Shown here piece by piece: positions 1 to 7,606 of a stretch of DNA of 34,429 nucleotides (its first letter is position 1; every line of letters starts with the position of its first letter). Source of the DNA: UBA7803 sp041686955 (GTDB lineage: Bacteria > Pseudomonadota > Gammaproteobacteria > Pseudomonadales > Azotimanducaceae); the NCBI GenBank assembly GCA_041686955.1, contig JAWLCV010000045.1, forward strand, positions 1 to 34,429. Reading direction: 5' to 3'. Position numbers and translations under genes: made by a program. The notes below the pieces were generated by a model. That model was not told the DNA's origin. It made no database searches and was given only the letters and a program-made list of their open reading frames with translations.

Positions 1-831
1 GTCGCCGCCAACCCCGGCCGGCGTAAGCGCTCGGCTCCGGCCTGCAACGGCCCCATCTCGGTGAAGGACGAAGCGGCCGCGGCCCAGGACATGGCCAACC
101 TGGTATCGGCCGCCGCCGGCGCCGGGGTGAGCGAGATCTTCTCGAGCGCCGCGTCGCCGGGCGTGGTGACCATCTTCTTCGGCAATCAGCACTACGCCAC
201 CGACGAGGAGTATCTGTTCGCGGTGGCCGAGGCCATGCGCCACGAGTACGAGGCCATCGCCGCGGCCGGCGCCACCGTGCAGCTCGATTGCCCCGACCTG
301 GCCATGGGCCGCCACTCCGCATACGCCGACCTCGACCGGGAGGCGTACCGCAAGCGGGTGGCCATGAACATCGAGGCGCTGAACCACGCGGTACGCAACA
401 TCCCGGCCGACCGCCTGCGCATGCACCTGTGCTGGGGCAACTATCCGGGCCCGCACCATTGCGACGTGGCCCTGGCGGAGATCATCGACCTGGTGTGGCG
501 GGCGAAGCCGCGGACCGTGCTGTTCGAGGCGGCGAACCCGCGCCACGCTCACGAGTGGGCGCTGTTCGAAACGGTGGCGGTTCCGGAGGACAAGATTCTC
601 TGCCCCGGCGTCATCGAGCCGCAGTCGAACTACATCGAGCACCCGGAACTGGTGGCCCAACGCATCGAGCGCTACGCGAACCTGGTGGGCCGGGATCGGG
701 TGATGGCCGGCGTCGACTGCGGCTTCAGCGTCCACGTGGGCATGCAGGGCATCGATCCTGACGTGGCCTGGGGCAAGCTCGCGGCTCTCGCGGAGGGCGC
801 CGCCAGGGCATCGGATCGGTTGTGGGGCTGA
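1..831 (+). CDS. MetE-like cobalamin-independent methyltransferase, C-terminal catalytic domain (5' end outside window)
   Basis: The frame is open from base 1, so the start lies upstream; the visible 276 residues include the family's CNGPISV strand just before base 61. The protein matches the C-terminal TIM-barrel catalytic domain of cobalamin-independent methionine synthase (MetE/UROD superfamily). All four zinc-ligand positions are visible: His and Cys in HLCWGN (codons at 424 and 430), Glu in LFEAAN (526) and Cys in GVDCGF (718). In the family, zinc activates a thiol that accepts a methyl or alkyl group. The visible C-terminal domain alone does not prove methionine synthesis: short homologues act on other thiols or corrinoid proteins, and epoxyalkane:coenzyme M transferase is a relative. 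It converges on the next gene with a 9-base gap and no terminator. Sure of the family, unsure of the substrate. Confidence 0.85.
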   Translation, partial: VAANPGRRKRSAPACNGPISVKDEAAAAQDMANLVSAAAGAGVSEIFSSAASPGVVTIFFGNQHYATDEEYLFAVAEAMRHEYEAIAAAGATVQLDCPDLAMGRHSAYADLDREAYRKRVAMNIEALNHAVRNIPADRLRMHLCWGNYPGPHHCDVALAEIIDLVWRAKPRTVLFEAANPRHAHEWALFETVAVPEDKILCPGVIEPQSNYIEHPELVAQRIERYANLVGRDRVMAGVDCGFSVHVGMQGIDPDVAWGKLAALAEGAARASDRLWG

Positions 832-840
832 CCGGGCCGC

Positions 841-2169
841 CTACGGCGCCGCCGTAACCCGCCAGACCGTGTTGCCCACGTCGTCCGCCACCAGCAGCGC
901 GCCGTGGCCGTCGACCGCCACCCCCACCGGGCGCCCCTGGGCCTCGCCGCCATCGTTGACGAACCCGGTGAGCACGTCCACGGGCATGCCCGCCGGCTCG
1001 CCGTTCTCGAACGGCACGAAGATCACCCTGTAGCCGCTCAACGGATCCCGGTTCCACGAGCCGTGCTGGCCCACGAACATGCCCGGGCCGAGCTCCGGCA
1101 AGCCGTGGTCTTCGGCGTAGGCGAGCCCGAGGGAGGCGGTGTGGGATCCCAGGGCGTAATCCGGCACGATGGCCCGGTCCACCAGATCCGGCTGCTGGGG
1201 CTGCACGCGCTCGTCCACGTGCCGGCCGAAATAGCTGTACGGCCAGCCGTAGAAGCCGCCCTCCTGCACCGAGGTCATGTAGTCCGGCACCAGATCGCCG
1301 CCCAGCCCGTCCCGCTCGTTCACCGCGGTCCAGAGCTCGCCGGTCTCCGGCACCCAGGCCAGTCCGTTGGGATTGCGCAGACCCCAGGCGAACACCCGAT
1401 GCCGGCCCGACTCCCGGTCCACCTCGAGGATCGCCGCACGCTCGTGTTCCGCCGTCATGCCGTTCTCCGCGATGTTGCTGTTGGAGCCCACCGTGGCGTA
1501 GAGGAGGCTGCCGTCGGGACTGGGGATGATGTTCTTGGTCCAGTGGTGGTTGATGGGTCCTGCGGGCAGATCGGCGAGGGTCTCACCCTCGGTGTCGATG
1601 GCGGTCTGGCCCTCCCGGTACGGGAAGCGGACGATGGCGTCGGTGTTGGCCACGTAGAAGTCGCCGTCCACCAGCGCCATGCCGAAGGGCGAGTGCAGGT
1701 TCTCGAGGAATGAGTAGCGCTCTTCCGCCACGCCGTCACCGTCCGCGTCCCGCAGCAGGGTGATGCGATCCGCGCTCGGCACCGCTGCGCCGGCCCGCTT
1801 CATCACCCGGCTCATGACCCAGCCCTCGATGCCGCCACGGCCTTCGGGGGTCGGGGGCGCATTGCTTTCCGCCACCAGCACGTCGCCGTTGGGCAGCACG
1901 TAGAGCCAGCGGGGATGGTCGAGGTCGCGGGCGAAGGCCACGACCCGGCTGCCCGCCATCGCCTCGGGCAGGGCCCCTTCCGGCCAGCCCGTGGCGGGCG
2001 CGATGTTCACCGTGGGGAACAGCGACGATTGCGGCGGCGGCAGCTCCGGATCCGGCCCCACCCCGGCAGCCACGGGCAGCGTCGCCTCGCTGCTGCAGCT
2101 CGATACCGCCAGGGCGGCAAGCACGACCGTCGCCGCGCGCCACGCGCTGAGCCTTTCTTCAGACAACAT
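841..2169 (-). CDS. Glucose/sorbosone dehydrogenase-family (PQQ-type beta-propeller) lipoprotein
   Basis: A 442-residue beta-propeller of the GSDH/L-sorbosone dehydrogenase family, which typically oxidises sugars or aldoses in the periplasm with PQQ. Visible hallmarks are VLPNGDVLVAES, GLRNPNGLAW, the segment with GGDLVPDYM, GFYGWPYSY, GQHGSWNRDP and GRPVGVAVDGHGALLVADD near the C-terminus. The N-terminus has a short basic region, a hydrophobic stretch and a plausible lipobox ending at Cys25 (AVSSC), so it is probably a membrane-anchored lipoprotein. I chose the ATG at 2169 because it gives a normal-length lipoprotein signal. An in-frame TTG at 2202 would add 11 residues. No partner cytochrome is encoded nearby, and substrate and cofactor are inferred from family only. 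It is divergent from the PhoX-like gene, with which it shares a 186-base intergenic region. Confidence 0.8.
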   Translation of the reverse strand: MLSEERLSAWRAATVVLAALAVSSCSSEATLPVAAGVGPDPELPPPQSSLFPTVNIAPATGWPEGALPEAMAGSRVVAFARDLDHPRWLYVLPNGDVLVAESNAPPTPEGRGGIEGWVMSRVMKRAGAAVPSADRITLLRDADGDGVAEERYSFLENLHSPFGMALVDGDFYVANTDAIVRFPYREGQTAIDTEGETLADLPAGPINHHWTKNIIPSPDGSLLYATVGSNSNIAENGMTAEHERAAILEVDRESGRHRVFAWGLRNPNGLAWVPETGELWTAVNERDGLGGDLVPDYMTSVQEGGFYGWPYSYFGRHVDERVQPQQPDLVDRAIVPDYALGSHTASLGLAYAEDHGLPELGPGMFVGQHGSWNRDPLSGYRVIFVPFENGEPAGMPVDVLTGFVNDGGEAQGRPVGVAVDGHGALLVADDVGNTVWRVTAAP

Positions 2170-2238
2170 GCCTGGGCGTGTGCAAGCCCCGCGCCAGATC
2201 AACCGTCCGCCCCACGAAAGCTCGACACCGCGCCCGCC

Positions 2239-2278
2239 TCTTCATCAAACCTTCAAACATTCGTAAGCGGCACGTAAC
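2239..2278 (+). promoter_or_regulatory. Pho-box-like array of 11-bp-phased half-sites
   Basis: Four 7-base elements lie exactly 11 bases apart upstream of the PhoX-like gene: TCTTCAT (2239), CCTTCAA (2250), TCGTAAG (2261) and ACGTAAC (2272). The first pair resembles the PhoB half-site CTGTCAT with the usual 4-base A-rich spacer (CAAA). The second pair shares CGTAA at the same 11-base period. PhoB and other OmpR-family regulators bind direct repeats with this spacing. The match per half-site is only 3 to 5 of 7, so the phasing and the neighbouring gene carry most of the weight. The array also lies upstream of the divergent dehydrogenase gene. Confidence 0.4.
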
Positions 2279-2355
2279 GAAGTTGCTCGACAGTCGACTG
2301 CGGCATACGGGGATTCCGACCCGCTGCCGCCAAAGTCTCAACCGTGGAGAGAAAC

Positions 2356-3699
2356 ATGACCGACAAACCTACGCCGGTTCGCGCCCTGGCCCTGGCCATG
2401 GCCGCCACCGTAGCCGTCGCCCCCGCCATCGCCGACGACGATCACCGGCCCGGGAGGGGCCTGTTCCAGTTCGAACCCATCGCGGCCTCGGCGGCCAGCA
2501 CCGACTGGGACCCCGCCGCGCCCTGGGTCGTGCCCAAGGGGTACACCCAGAGCATCGTCAGCGACGAGTCGGACCTCGACATCTACAACGGCGGCCGCGA
2601 CGACTGGAACGACATGAACACCGTCAACGAGTCCGGGAAGCTGGCGGGCCGATACATGTACCGCACTCACGAAGTGCGCAACGTGGCGGAAGGGGGTGCG
2701 GTGAGCGTGGTGGACCTGAAAACCGGCGCCGCCAGGGTGATCGCTCAGGACTCCAGCTACAACGCCCTGGACGGCATCCGCTGGACTCCCTGGGGCACGG
2801 TGCTGTTCGCCGAGGAAGTGGAGGGCGGTCGGCTGTTCGAACTCTTCCTCGACCCCAACGATCCTTCCGCGGTCACCGCCGTCGAAGACCGTCCGGCCGT
2901 CGGGCGGCTGGCGCATGAGGGCATCGAGGTGGGGCCGGACGGGGCGATCTACATGGTGGACGAGCACCGTGGCCAGTCCCAGGGCTGCCCGGGCATCGAC
3001 GGTCCCTGCGGCGGCGGCGTATACAAGTTCGTGCCGCACATCCCCGGCGATCTCTCGTCGGGCGAGCTGTTCGCGCTGAAGGTGACGGGGCCCGACGGCG
3101 TCGGTCAGGGCGAGTGGGTCGGCCCCATCGATCCGGCCATGGCCCGCTTTTCCGGCAGCGCGGCCGGCGGCACCAGCTATCAGCGTCCCGAGGACCTCGA
3201 GATCATCGGCCGCACGCTGTACGTGGCGATTACCGAAGGTCCGAGAGCGCAGGGCGAGGGCCGGGAGGTGTACGAGGGCCGGGTGATCGCCATCGACCTA
3301 GACACGCTTCGCGTCTCCGACTTCGTCAAACCCGGGGTCAATGTGCCGGTGGAGATGGGTCGGCCAGGCCAGCCCGGATTCCAGACCGGATTCGACAGCG
3401 TGGACAACCTCGCCGAGGCCCCCGACGGGCGACTGGTGATGGTGGAGGACAACGTGCCGTCGGATATCTGGTTCGCCAGCCCCCGGACGAACGAGTACGG
3501 CGCGTCCGCGCAGGTGGATCTGTTCGCTTCCCTCGCCGATCCGGGCGCCGAAGGCACCGGCATCTACTTCAGTCCCTTCCAGCCGGACGTGCTCTACGTG
3601 AACGTGCAGCACTCCGCCGCCGAAGACGGCGATGCCACCTGGGCCATCTACAAGGACCGTGGTGACCGCAGGGAGAAGCGCCGGCACCGCCGCGACTGA
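2356..3699 (+). CDS. Secreted PhoX/DUF839-family protein (putative phosphatase)
   Basis: A 447-residue beta-propeller protein related to the PhoX alkaline phosphatase family (DUF839). Family-like segments include YNALDGIRWTPWGTVLFAEE, VDEHRGQSQGCPG, GGGVYKFVP and YQRPEDLEI, with two cysteines in the CPGIDGPC loop. The N-terminus is a Sec-type signal peptide (hydrophobic residues 9-24, likely cleavage after AIA, residue 26), so it should be periplasmic or secreted. I place the start at 2356 because GGAGAG at 2346-2351 is an ideally spaced Shine-Dalgarno; a GTG at 2344 is in frame but has no such site. Classical PhoX is Tat-exported and about 600 residues or longer. This one is shorter and lacks a twin arginine, so phosphatase activity is only an inference. 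A Pho-box-like array lies upstream. Confidence 0.75.
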   Translation: MTDKPTPVRALALAMAATVAVAPAIADDDHRPGRGLFQFEPIAASAASTDWDPAAPWVVPKGYTQSIVSDESDLDIYNGGRDDWNDMNTVNESGKLAGRYMYRTHEVRNVAEGGAVSVVDLKTGAARVIAQDSSYNALDGIRWTPWGTVLFAEEVEGGRLFELFLDPNDPSAVTAVEDRPAVGRLAHEGIEVGPDGAIYMVDEHRGQSQGCPGIDGPCGGGVYKFVPHIPGDLSSGELFALKVTGPDGVGQGEWVGPIDPAMARFSGSAAGGTSYQRPEDLEIIGRTLYVAITEGPRAQGEGREVYEGRVIAIDLDTLRVSDFVKPGVNVPVEMGRPGQPGFQTGFDSVDNLAEAPDGRLVMVEDNVPSDIWFASPRTNEYGASAQVDLFASLADPGAEGTGIYFSPFQPDVLYVNVQHSAAEDGDATWAIYKDRGDRREKRRHRRD

Positions 3700-3706
3700 C
3701 TCGCCG

Positions 3707-3733
3707 GGCCGGGCAGCGCAACGCTGCCCGGCC
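3707..3733. terminator. Bidirectional hairpin terminator between convergent genes
   Basis: A perfect 12-bp inverted repeat, GGCCGGGCAGCG (3707-3718) and CGCTGCCCGGCC (3722-3733), flanks a 3-base CAA loop. It lies between the stop of the PhoX-like gene and the stop of the minus-strand hybrid kinase. There is no long T run, only GTCTTCC after it on the plus strand, but the stem is very stable and could serve both transcripts. Confidence 0.75.
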
Positions 3734-3747
3734 GTCTTCCCGGAAGG

Positions 3748-5538
3748 CTACGCCTCGGGGTCCTGATCGTCGCCCCCCTCGTCGACCGTCAGCCGGCGAA
3801 CCGCCTCGAGCTTGTCGAGAATGGCCATCACCTCCCGCTGCAGCCCCTCGGCCGCTCTGCGCACGAACTCCGCATCGTCCCTGGATTCCGCGAGCAGACG
3901 CGCGAACAGTTGCAGCACGTCGGCGCTGTTGGCCAGGTCGTGGCGGATCTTGCGCAGCGAACCGGCGGCCGCCGGGCCGGCCTCCTGCGGCGGCGCAGGT
4001 ACGGTGTCGGCGGTTGCGGCAGGTTCACCGGGCTCTCCCGTGAGCTTCGGGTGGGTCAGGATCGCGCGCACCTGGTCGAGCGACACCGGTTTCACCAGGT
4101 GCTCGTCGAACCCCGCCTCCCTGGACCTGCGGCGATCCTCCGGGCGGTCGTAGCCGGTCATGGCCACCAGCAGCACGTCGTCGAGCTCCCGGTGCTCGCG
4201 CACCGCCCGGGCCACCTGATACCCGTCCATGCCGGGCAGACCGATGTCGAGGAGCACCAGATCCGGATGATCGGCGCGAATGCGGGCGAGCCCGGCGTGG
4301 CCGTCAGCCGCGGTCTCCACCCGGTGATCCCCGAGCTTGCGCAACAGCATGGCAAGCATCTCCACGGCGGCGCCGTTGTCGTCGACGATGAGCACGTGAC
4401 GCCCCGGCGCCGGCTGGGACGCCGGATCCTCCTCCGGCGAATCGTCTGCCTGGGGCGGTGTGGCCGCCGTGCGCGGCAGCCTCACCACGAAGCGGCTGCC
4501 CCGTCCGTGGCCGTCGCTCGCGGCGGTCACCTCGCCGGCGTGGCCCTCCACCACCTGGCGCACCAGAGCCAGGCCCACGCCCAGCCCGCCGAGAGCCCGG
4601 TCCAGGGAGCGGGTGGACTGAGCGAACACGTCGAACACGCGGGGCAGGAGCTCCGGCTCGATGCCGATGCCCGAGTCCGTGACCGTGATGGTGATGTTCC
4701 GCTCGTCGGCCCGAGCCGACAGCTCGATGCGTCCCCCCGGCTCGGTGTACTTGGCCGCGTTGTTGAGCAGGTTCTCCAGCACCTGTGCCAGCCGCACCGC
4801 GTCGCCCTCGAACCACACGGGCTGCGCCGGCAGCGAGACGGCGAGCTCGTGGCGGCGGCTGTCGATGAACGGCCGCACCGCCGCCACGGACCGCCGGACC
4901 AGCGCCGACAGCTCCACCGGCTCCGGCCGCAGGGCCACGTTGCCACCGCGCAGCCGGGACAGATCCAGGAGATCGTCCACCAGCCGCACCAGGTGCGCCA
5001 CCTGGCCTTTCATGAGCTCCAGGGTGTCGTGATGGCGCGCGTCCATTTCCAGGGCGAGGATGTCCAGGCCGCTCTGGATGGGCGCCAGAGGGTTCCGCAG
5101 CTCGTGAGCCAGCATGGCGGCGAACTCGTCCTTGCGGCGCTCTTCGTTCCGCAAACGAGCCAGGACCAGCATGTTGCGCACCCGGGTGGACAGCTCGATG
5201 TCGCTGAACGGCTCGAGCATGTAACCCACGGCGCCCGCCTCGAACACGCCCTGGCGCGCGTCCGCATCCGCGCCAGTGCCCGCAGGCAGCATCATCAGCA
5301 CGGGCAGATGGGCGATGCGCTCGCGCAGCGTCCGGCACAGGGTCAGGCCGCCCATGCCGGGCAGATCGGCCCGAACCAGGACCAGGTCGGGCGGCTGCGC
5401 CTCGGCCGCGGCGATTGCCGCCGGGCCGTCCGCAACCGCCACCAGATCGTGACTGCCCCTCAGCACCGCCTCCAGCCGACCACGGAGCGCTTCGTCGGCC
5501 GTGGCCAGCAGAACCCGCGGCCGTGGCTCCTGGCTCAC
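3748..5538 (-). CDS. Hybrid sensor histidine kinase: degenerate receiver, HisKA, HATPase, receiver, C-terminal HD-box helix
   Basis: A 596-residue soluble hybrid kinase with no membrane segment. Residues 8-125 form a receiver fold, but the phospho-acceptor position in LVLVRADLPGM is Arg56, the conserved Lys is Glu109 (YMLEPF), and the acidic pair is replaced (LLATADE). HisKA follows at about 135-200 with the H-box HELRNPL (His145). The ATPase domain spans about 240-355, with N-box LENLLNNAAKY, G1 DSGIGIEP and GGLGVGLALV. A canonical receiver occupies 381-495 (Asp386/387, Asp431, Lys483). The last 70 residues are helical and carry RHDLANS (His533), resembling a phosphotransfer or dimerisation helix. 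The start is a GTG without a clear Shine-Dalgarno. It lies 68 bases after the nine-gene block on the same strand, and no dedicated output regulator is adjacent. The signal is unknown. Confidence 0.9.
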   Translation of the reverse strand: MSQEPRPRVLLATADEALRGRLEAVLRGSHDLVAVADGPAAIAAAEAQPPDLVLVRADLPGMGGLTLCRTLRERIAHLPVLMMLPAGTGADADARQGVFEAGAVGYMLEPFSDIELSTRVRNMLVLARLRNEERRKDEFAAMLAHELRNPLAPIQSGLDILALEMDARHHDTLELMKGQVAHLVRLVDDLLDLSRLRGGNVALRPEPVELSALVRRSVAAVRPFIDSRRHELAVSLPAQPVWFEGDAVRLAQVLENLLNNAAKYTEPGGRIELSARADERNITITVTDSGIGIEPELLPRVFDVFAQSTRSLDRALGGLGVGLALVRQVVEGHAGEVTAASDGHGRGSRFVVRLPRTAATPPQADDSPEEDPASQPAPGRHVLIVDDNGAAVEMLAMLLRKLGDHRVETAADGHAGLARIRADHPDLVLLDIGLPGMDGYQVARAVREHRELDDVLLVAMTGYDRPEDRRRSREAGFDEHLVKPVSLDQVRAILTHPKLTGEPGEPAATADTVPAPPQEAGPAAAGSLRKIRHDLANSADVLQLFARLLAESRDDAEFVRRAAEGLQREVMAILDKLEAVRRLTVDEGGDDQDPEA

Positions 5539-5606
5539 CGGCGGGGAGGAATCGGGGCGGTGATTGGCGGATCGGCTGACGATGAGCTCGCTCCCGTCCT
5601 GTCGGT

Positions 5607-6704
5607 TCAGCCCAGAAGTCCTTCGAGCGGCTCGTGACGGGCGCCGCGCAGGTCACAGACCGCGTAGCTGCGGCCGCCGTAGAGCGCCACGCCGGCGTGC
5701 TCGCCGGTACGGGCGACGATGTAGAAGCTCACGTTGAAGGCGGGGTTGCCGTCCTCGCGCAGCAGCCGTGGCTCGGTGGTCTGGGCGCGAATTCGCTCCA
5801 GGGCCGCCATGCCGGCGTCCTTGGGGTGCATGCCCTGACGCATGAACTCGACGATGAGGAACGACGCCAGGCTGTAGAGGTTGGCCTCGCCCCGTCCCGT
5901 GGAACCGGCGGCGCCCACGTCGTTGTCCACGTACAGCCCGGCGCCCAGGATCGGCGAATCCCCCACCCGGCCGGGAATCTTCCACGCCAGCCCGCTGGTG
6001 GTGGTGACTCCGCAGACGTCGCCCCGGGCGTTCACGCCGTTGCAGTTGATGGTGCCGTAGAAGTGATCCGGATGGATCTTGCCTTCCGCCACCATGGCCT
6101 GGCCTACCCGGTAGCCCGCCTCGGCCCGCTGGCGCGGATCCGGATAGTGGTGGGGATCCGTGCGGCGCTTCCACTCCAGCCACAGGGCCCGGGACTTCTC
6201 GGTGTTCAGATCCTCTTCGATCTCGAAGCCCAGGTTCCGCGCGAAACGCTGAGCGCCCTCGCCCACCAGCAGGTGGTGATCCGTGACGTCCGCCACCGCC
6301 TGCGCCACCCGCGAGGGCGTGCGCACGCCCTGCAGGCACGCCACGCCGCCCGCCCGCCGGCGGGGTCCGTGCATGCAGCAGGCGTCCAGGGTCACCACGC
6401 CGTCGGCGTCGGGCAGACCGCCGTAGCCGACGCTGGTGTCCTCCGGGTCCAGTTCGACCACGTTCACCCCGGCGATCAGCGCATCGAGCACGTCGGCGCC
6501 CTCGCTGATGCGGCGGTAAGCGAGCTCCACACAGGTCAGGCCCTCGGCGTTGCGGCTCTCGAAGCCGTTGGCCGAGGCCACCACCACCGGCCCGCCGCCG
6601 CCGCGCCGGGCAGCGGCGCCCCGGGCGGTGGACGCCGCGGCACCCGCCACGCCCGCGCCGATGCCGGCACCGATGAAGGTGCGTCGATTGAATCCGCCGC
6701 TCAC
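5607..6704 (-). CDS. Tat-exported glycosylasparaginase / isoaspartyl peptidase-like Ntn hydrolase
   Basis: A 365-residue N-terminal-nucleophile hydrolase of the N4-(beta-N-acetylglucosaminyl)-L-asparaginase family. In this family the precursor cleaves itself before a Thr that becomes the nucleophile. The match here is Thr218 in FYGTINCNGV, followed by GDVCGVTTTSG and the substrate-loop motif GRVGDSPILGAG (residues 245-256). Other family segments are SVGYGGLPDADG and LDACCMHG. The N-terminus has a Tat-type motif NRRTFIG (Arg7-Arg8) and a hydrophobic Gly/Ala stretch, so folded export to the periplasm is likely. The GTG start at 6704 overlaps the stop of aguB by 4 bases (GTGA), which implies translational coupling and settles the start. 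Its natural substrate is unknown. Asparagine-linked or isoaspartyl amides are typical, and polyamine amides would be speculation based on the neighbours. Confidence 0.85.
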   Translation of the reverse strand: MSGGFNRRTFIGAGIGAGVAGAAASTARGAAARRGGGGPVVVASANGFESRNAEGLTCVELAYRRISEGADVLDALIAGVNVVELDPEDTSVGYGGLPDADGVVTLDACCMHGPRRRAGGVACLQGVRTPSRVAQAVADVTDHHLLVGEGAQRFARNLGFEIEEDLNTEKSRALWLEWKRRTDPHHYPDPRQRAEAGYRVGQAMVAEGKIHPDHFYGTINCNGVNARGDVCGVTTTSGLAWKIPGRVGDSPILGAGLYVDNDVGAAGSTGRGEANLYSLASFLIVEFMRQGMHPKDAGMAALERIRAQTTEPRLLREDGNPAFNVSFYIVARTGEHAGVALYGGRSYAVCDLRGARHEPLEGLLG

Positions 6705-7606
6705 GGTGCGCCCTCCCCGTCGATGAACCTGCGCTCCAGCGGCGCGTAGGCGTCGATTCGTCTGTCGCGGAGAAACGGCCAGCCCTGGCGCTGCCGGGCG
6801 ATCCGTCCCAGGTCCAGATCCGCCACCAGCACCGTCTCCTCGTCTTCGCCGGCCTTCGCCAGCAGGGTGCCGTCCGGGGCCGCCACGAAGCTCTGGCCCC
6901 AGAAGCGGATGCCGCCCCCGCCCCCCGGCTCCGGCTCGAATCCGGTCCGATTCGCCACCACCACGAAGCAGCCGTTGGCGATGGCGTGACTGCGCTGGAT
7001 CGTCTCCCAGGCCTGATGCTGGGCCGGTCCCGCTTCGTCCTGCTCCTCGGGGTGCCAGCCGATGGCCGTGGGGTAGGCCAGAATCTGCGCGCCCATGAGC
7101 GCGGTGAGTCGGGCCGCCTCCGGATACCACTGATCCCAGCACACCAGCATCCCCAGGGACACGTGGCGGGCCGGGTACGCCTTGAACCCCAGATCCCCGG
7201 GGGTGAAGTAGAACTTCTCGTAGTAGCGCGGATCGTCGGGGATGTGCATCTTGCGGTACTTGCCCACGTAGCCGCGGGCACCGTCCACCAGGGCCGCGGT
7301 GTTGTGGTAGAGGCCCGGCGCGCGCTCCTCGAACAGGCTCAGCACGATGGCGACGTCCAGCTCCCGGGCCACGGCGGCGAAGCGCTCGGTGGTGGGACCG
7401 GGCACCGGCTCCGCCAGGGCGAACCGGTCGTAGTCCTCGGTCTGGCAGAAGTAACGGGAACGGAACAGCTCGGGGAGGCAGATCAGCTCGGCTCCGGCCT
7501 CGGCTGCCCGGCGCACCAGGCCTTCGGCGCGGGCGGTGTTGTCCTCCACGTCGTCGGACATGGCCATCTGCACCACGCCCACGCGCACGTTGCCGGGGTC
7601 ACTCAC
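6701..7606 (-). CDS. aguB: N-carbamoylputrescine amidohydrolase
   Basis: A 301-residue nitrilase-superfamily enzyme, the usual length for AguB. It hydrolyses N-carbamoylputrescine to putrescine, CO2 and ammonia in the cytoplasm, the last step of the agmatine deiminase route. The catalytic triad is visible: Glu46 in LPELF, Lys119 in KYRKMHIPDD and Cys156 in MLVCWDQWYPE. The segments FYFTPGD and ILAYPTAIGWHP are typical of the carbamoylputrescine branch. The start is GTG at 7606, inside the last codons of speA (8-base overlap), and the stop overlaps the next gene by 4 bases. With aguA and speA in the same run the functional call is strong. Confidence 0.95.
   Translation of the reverse strand: MSDPGNVRVGVVQMAMSDDVEDNTARAEGLVRRAAEAGAELICLPELFRSRYFCQTEDYDRFALAEPVPGPTTERFAAVARELDVAIVLSLFEERAPGLYHNTAALVDGARGYVGKYRKMHIPDDPRYYEKFYFTPGDLGFKAYPARHVSLGMLVCWDQWYPEAARLTALMGAQILAYPTAIGWHPEEQDEAGPAQHQAWETIQRSHAIANGCFVVVANRTGFEPEPGGGGGIRFWGQSFVAAPDGTLLAKAGEDEETVLVADLDLGRIARQRQGWPFLRDRRIDAYAPLERRFIDGEGAP

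Noticed and set aside
2291..2300. Perfect palindrome CAGTCGACTG upstream of the PhoX-like gene
   Set aside because: Ten bases with no spacer and no second copy nearby; this is likely by chance.
5607..7142. A 511-residue version of the glycosylasparaginase-like gene
   Set aside because: The first 146 residues are an out-of-frame reading of aguB. The GTG at 6704 gives a Tat signal and a coupled start.
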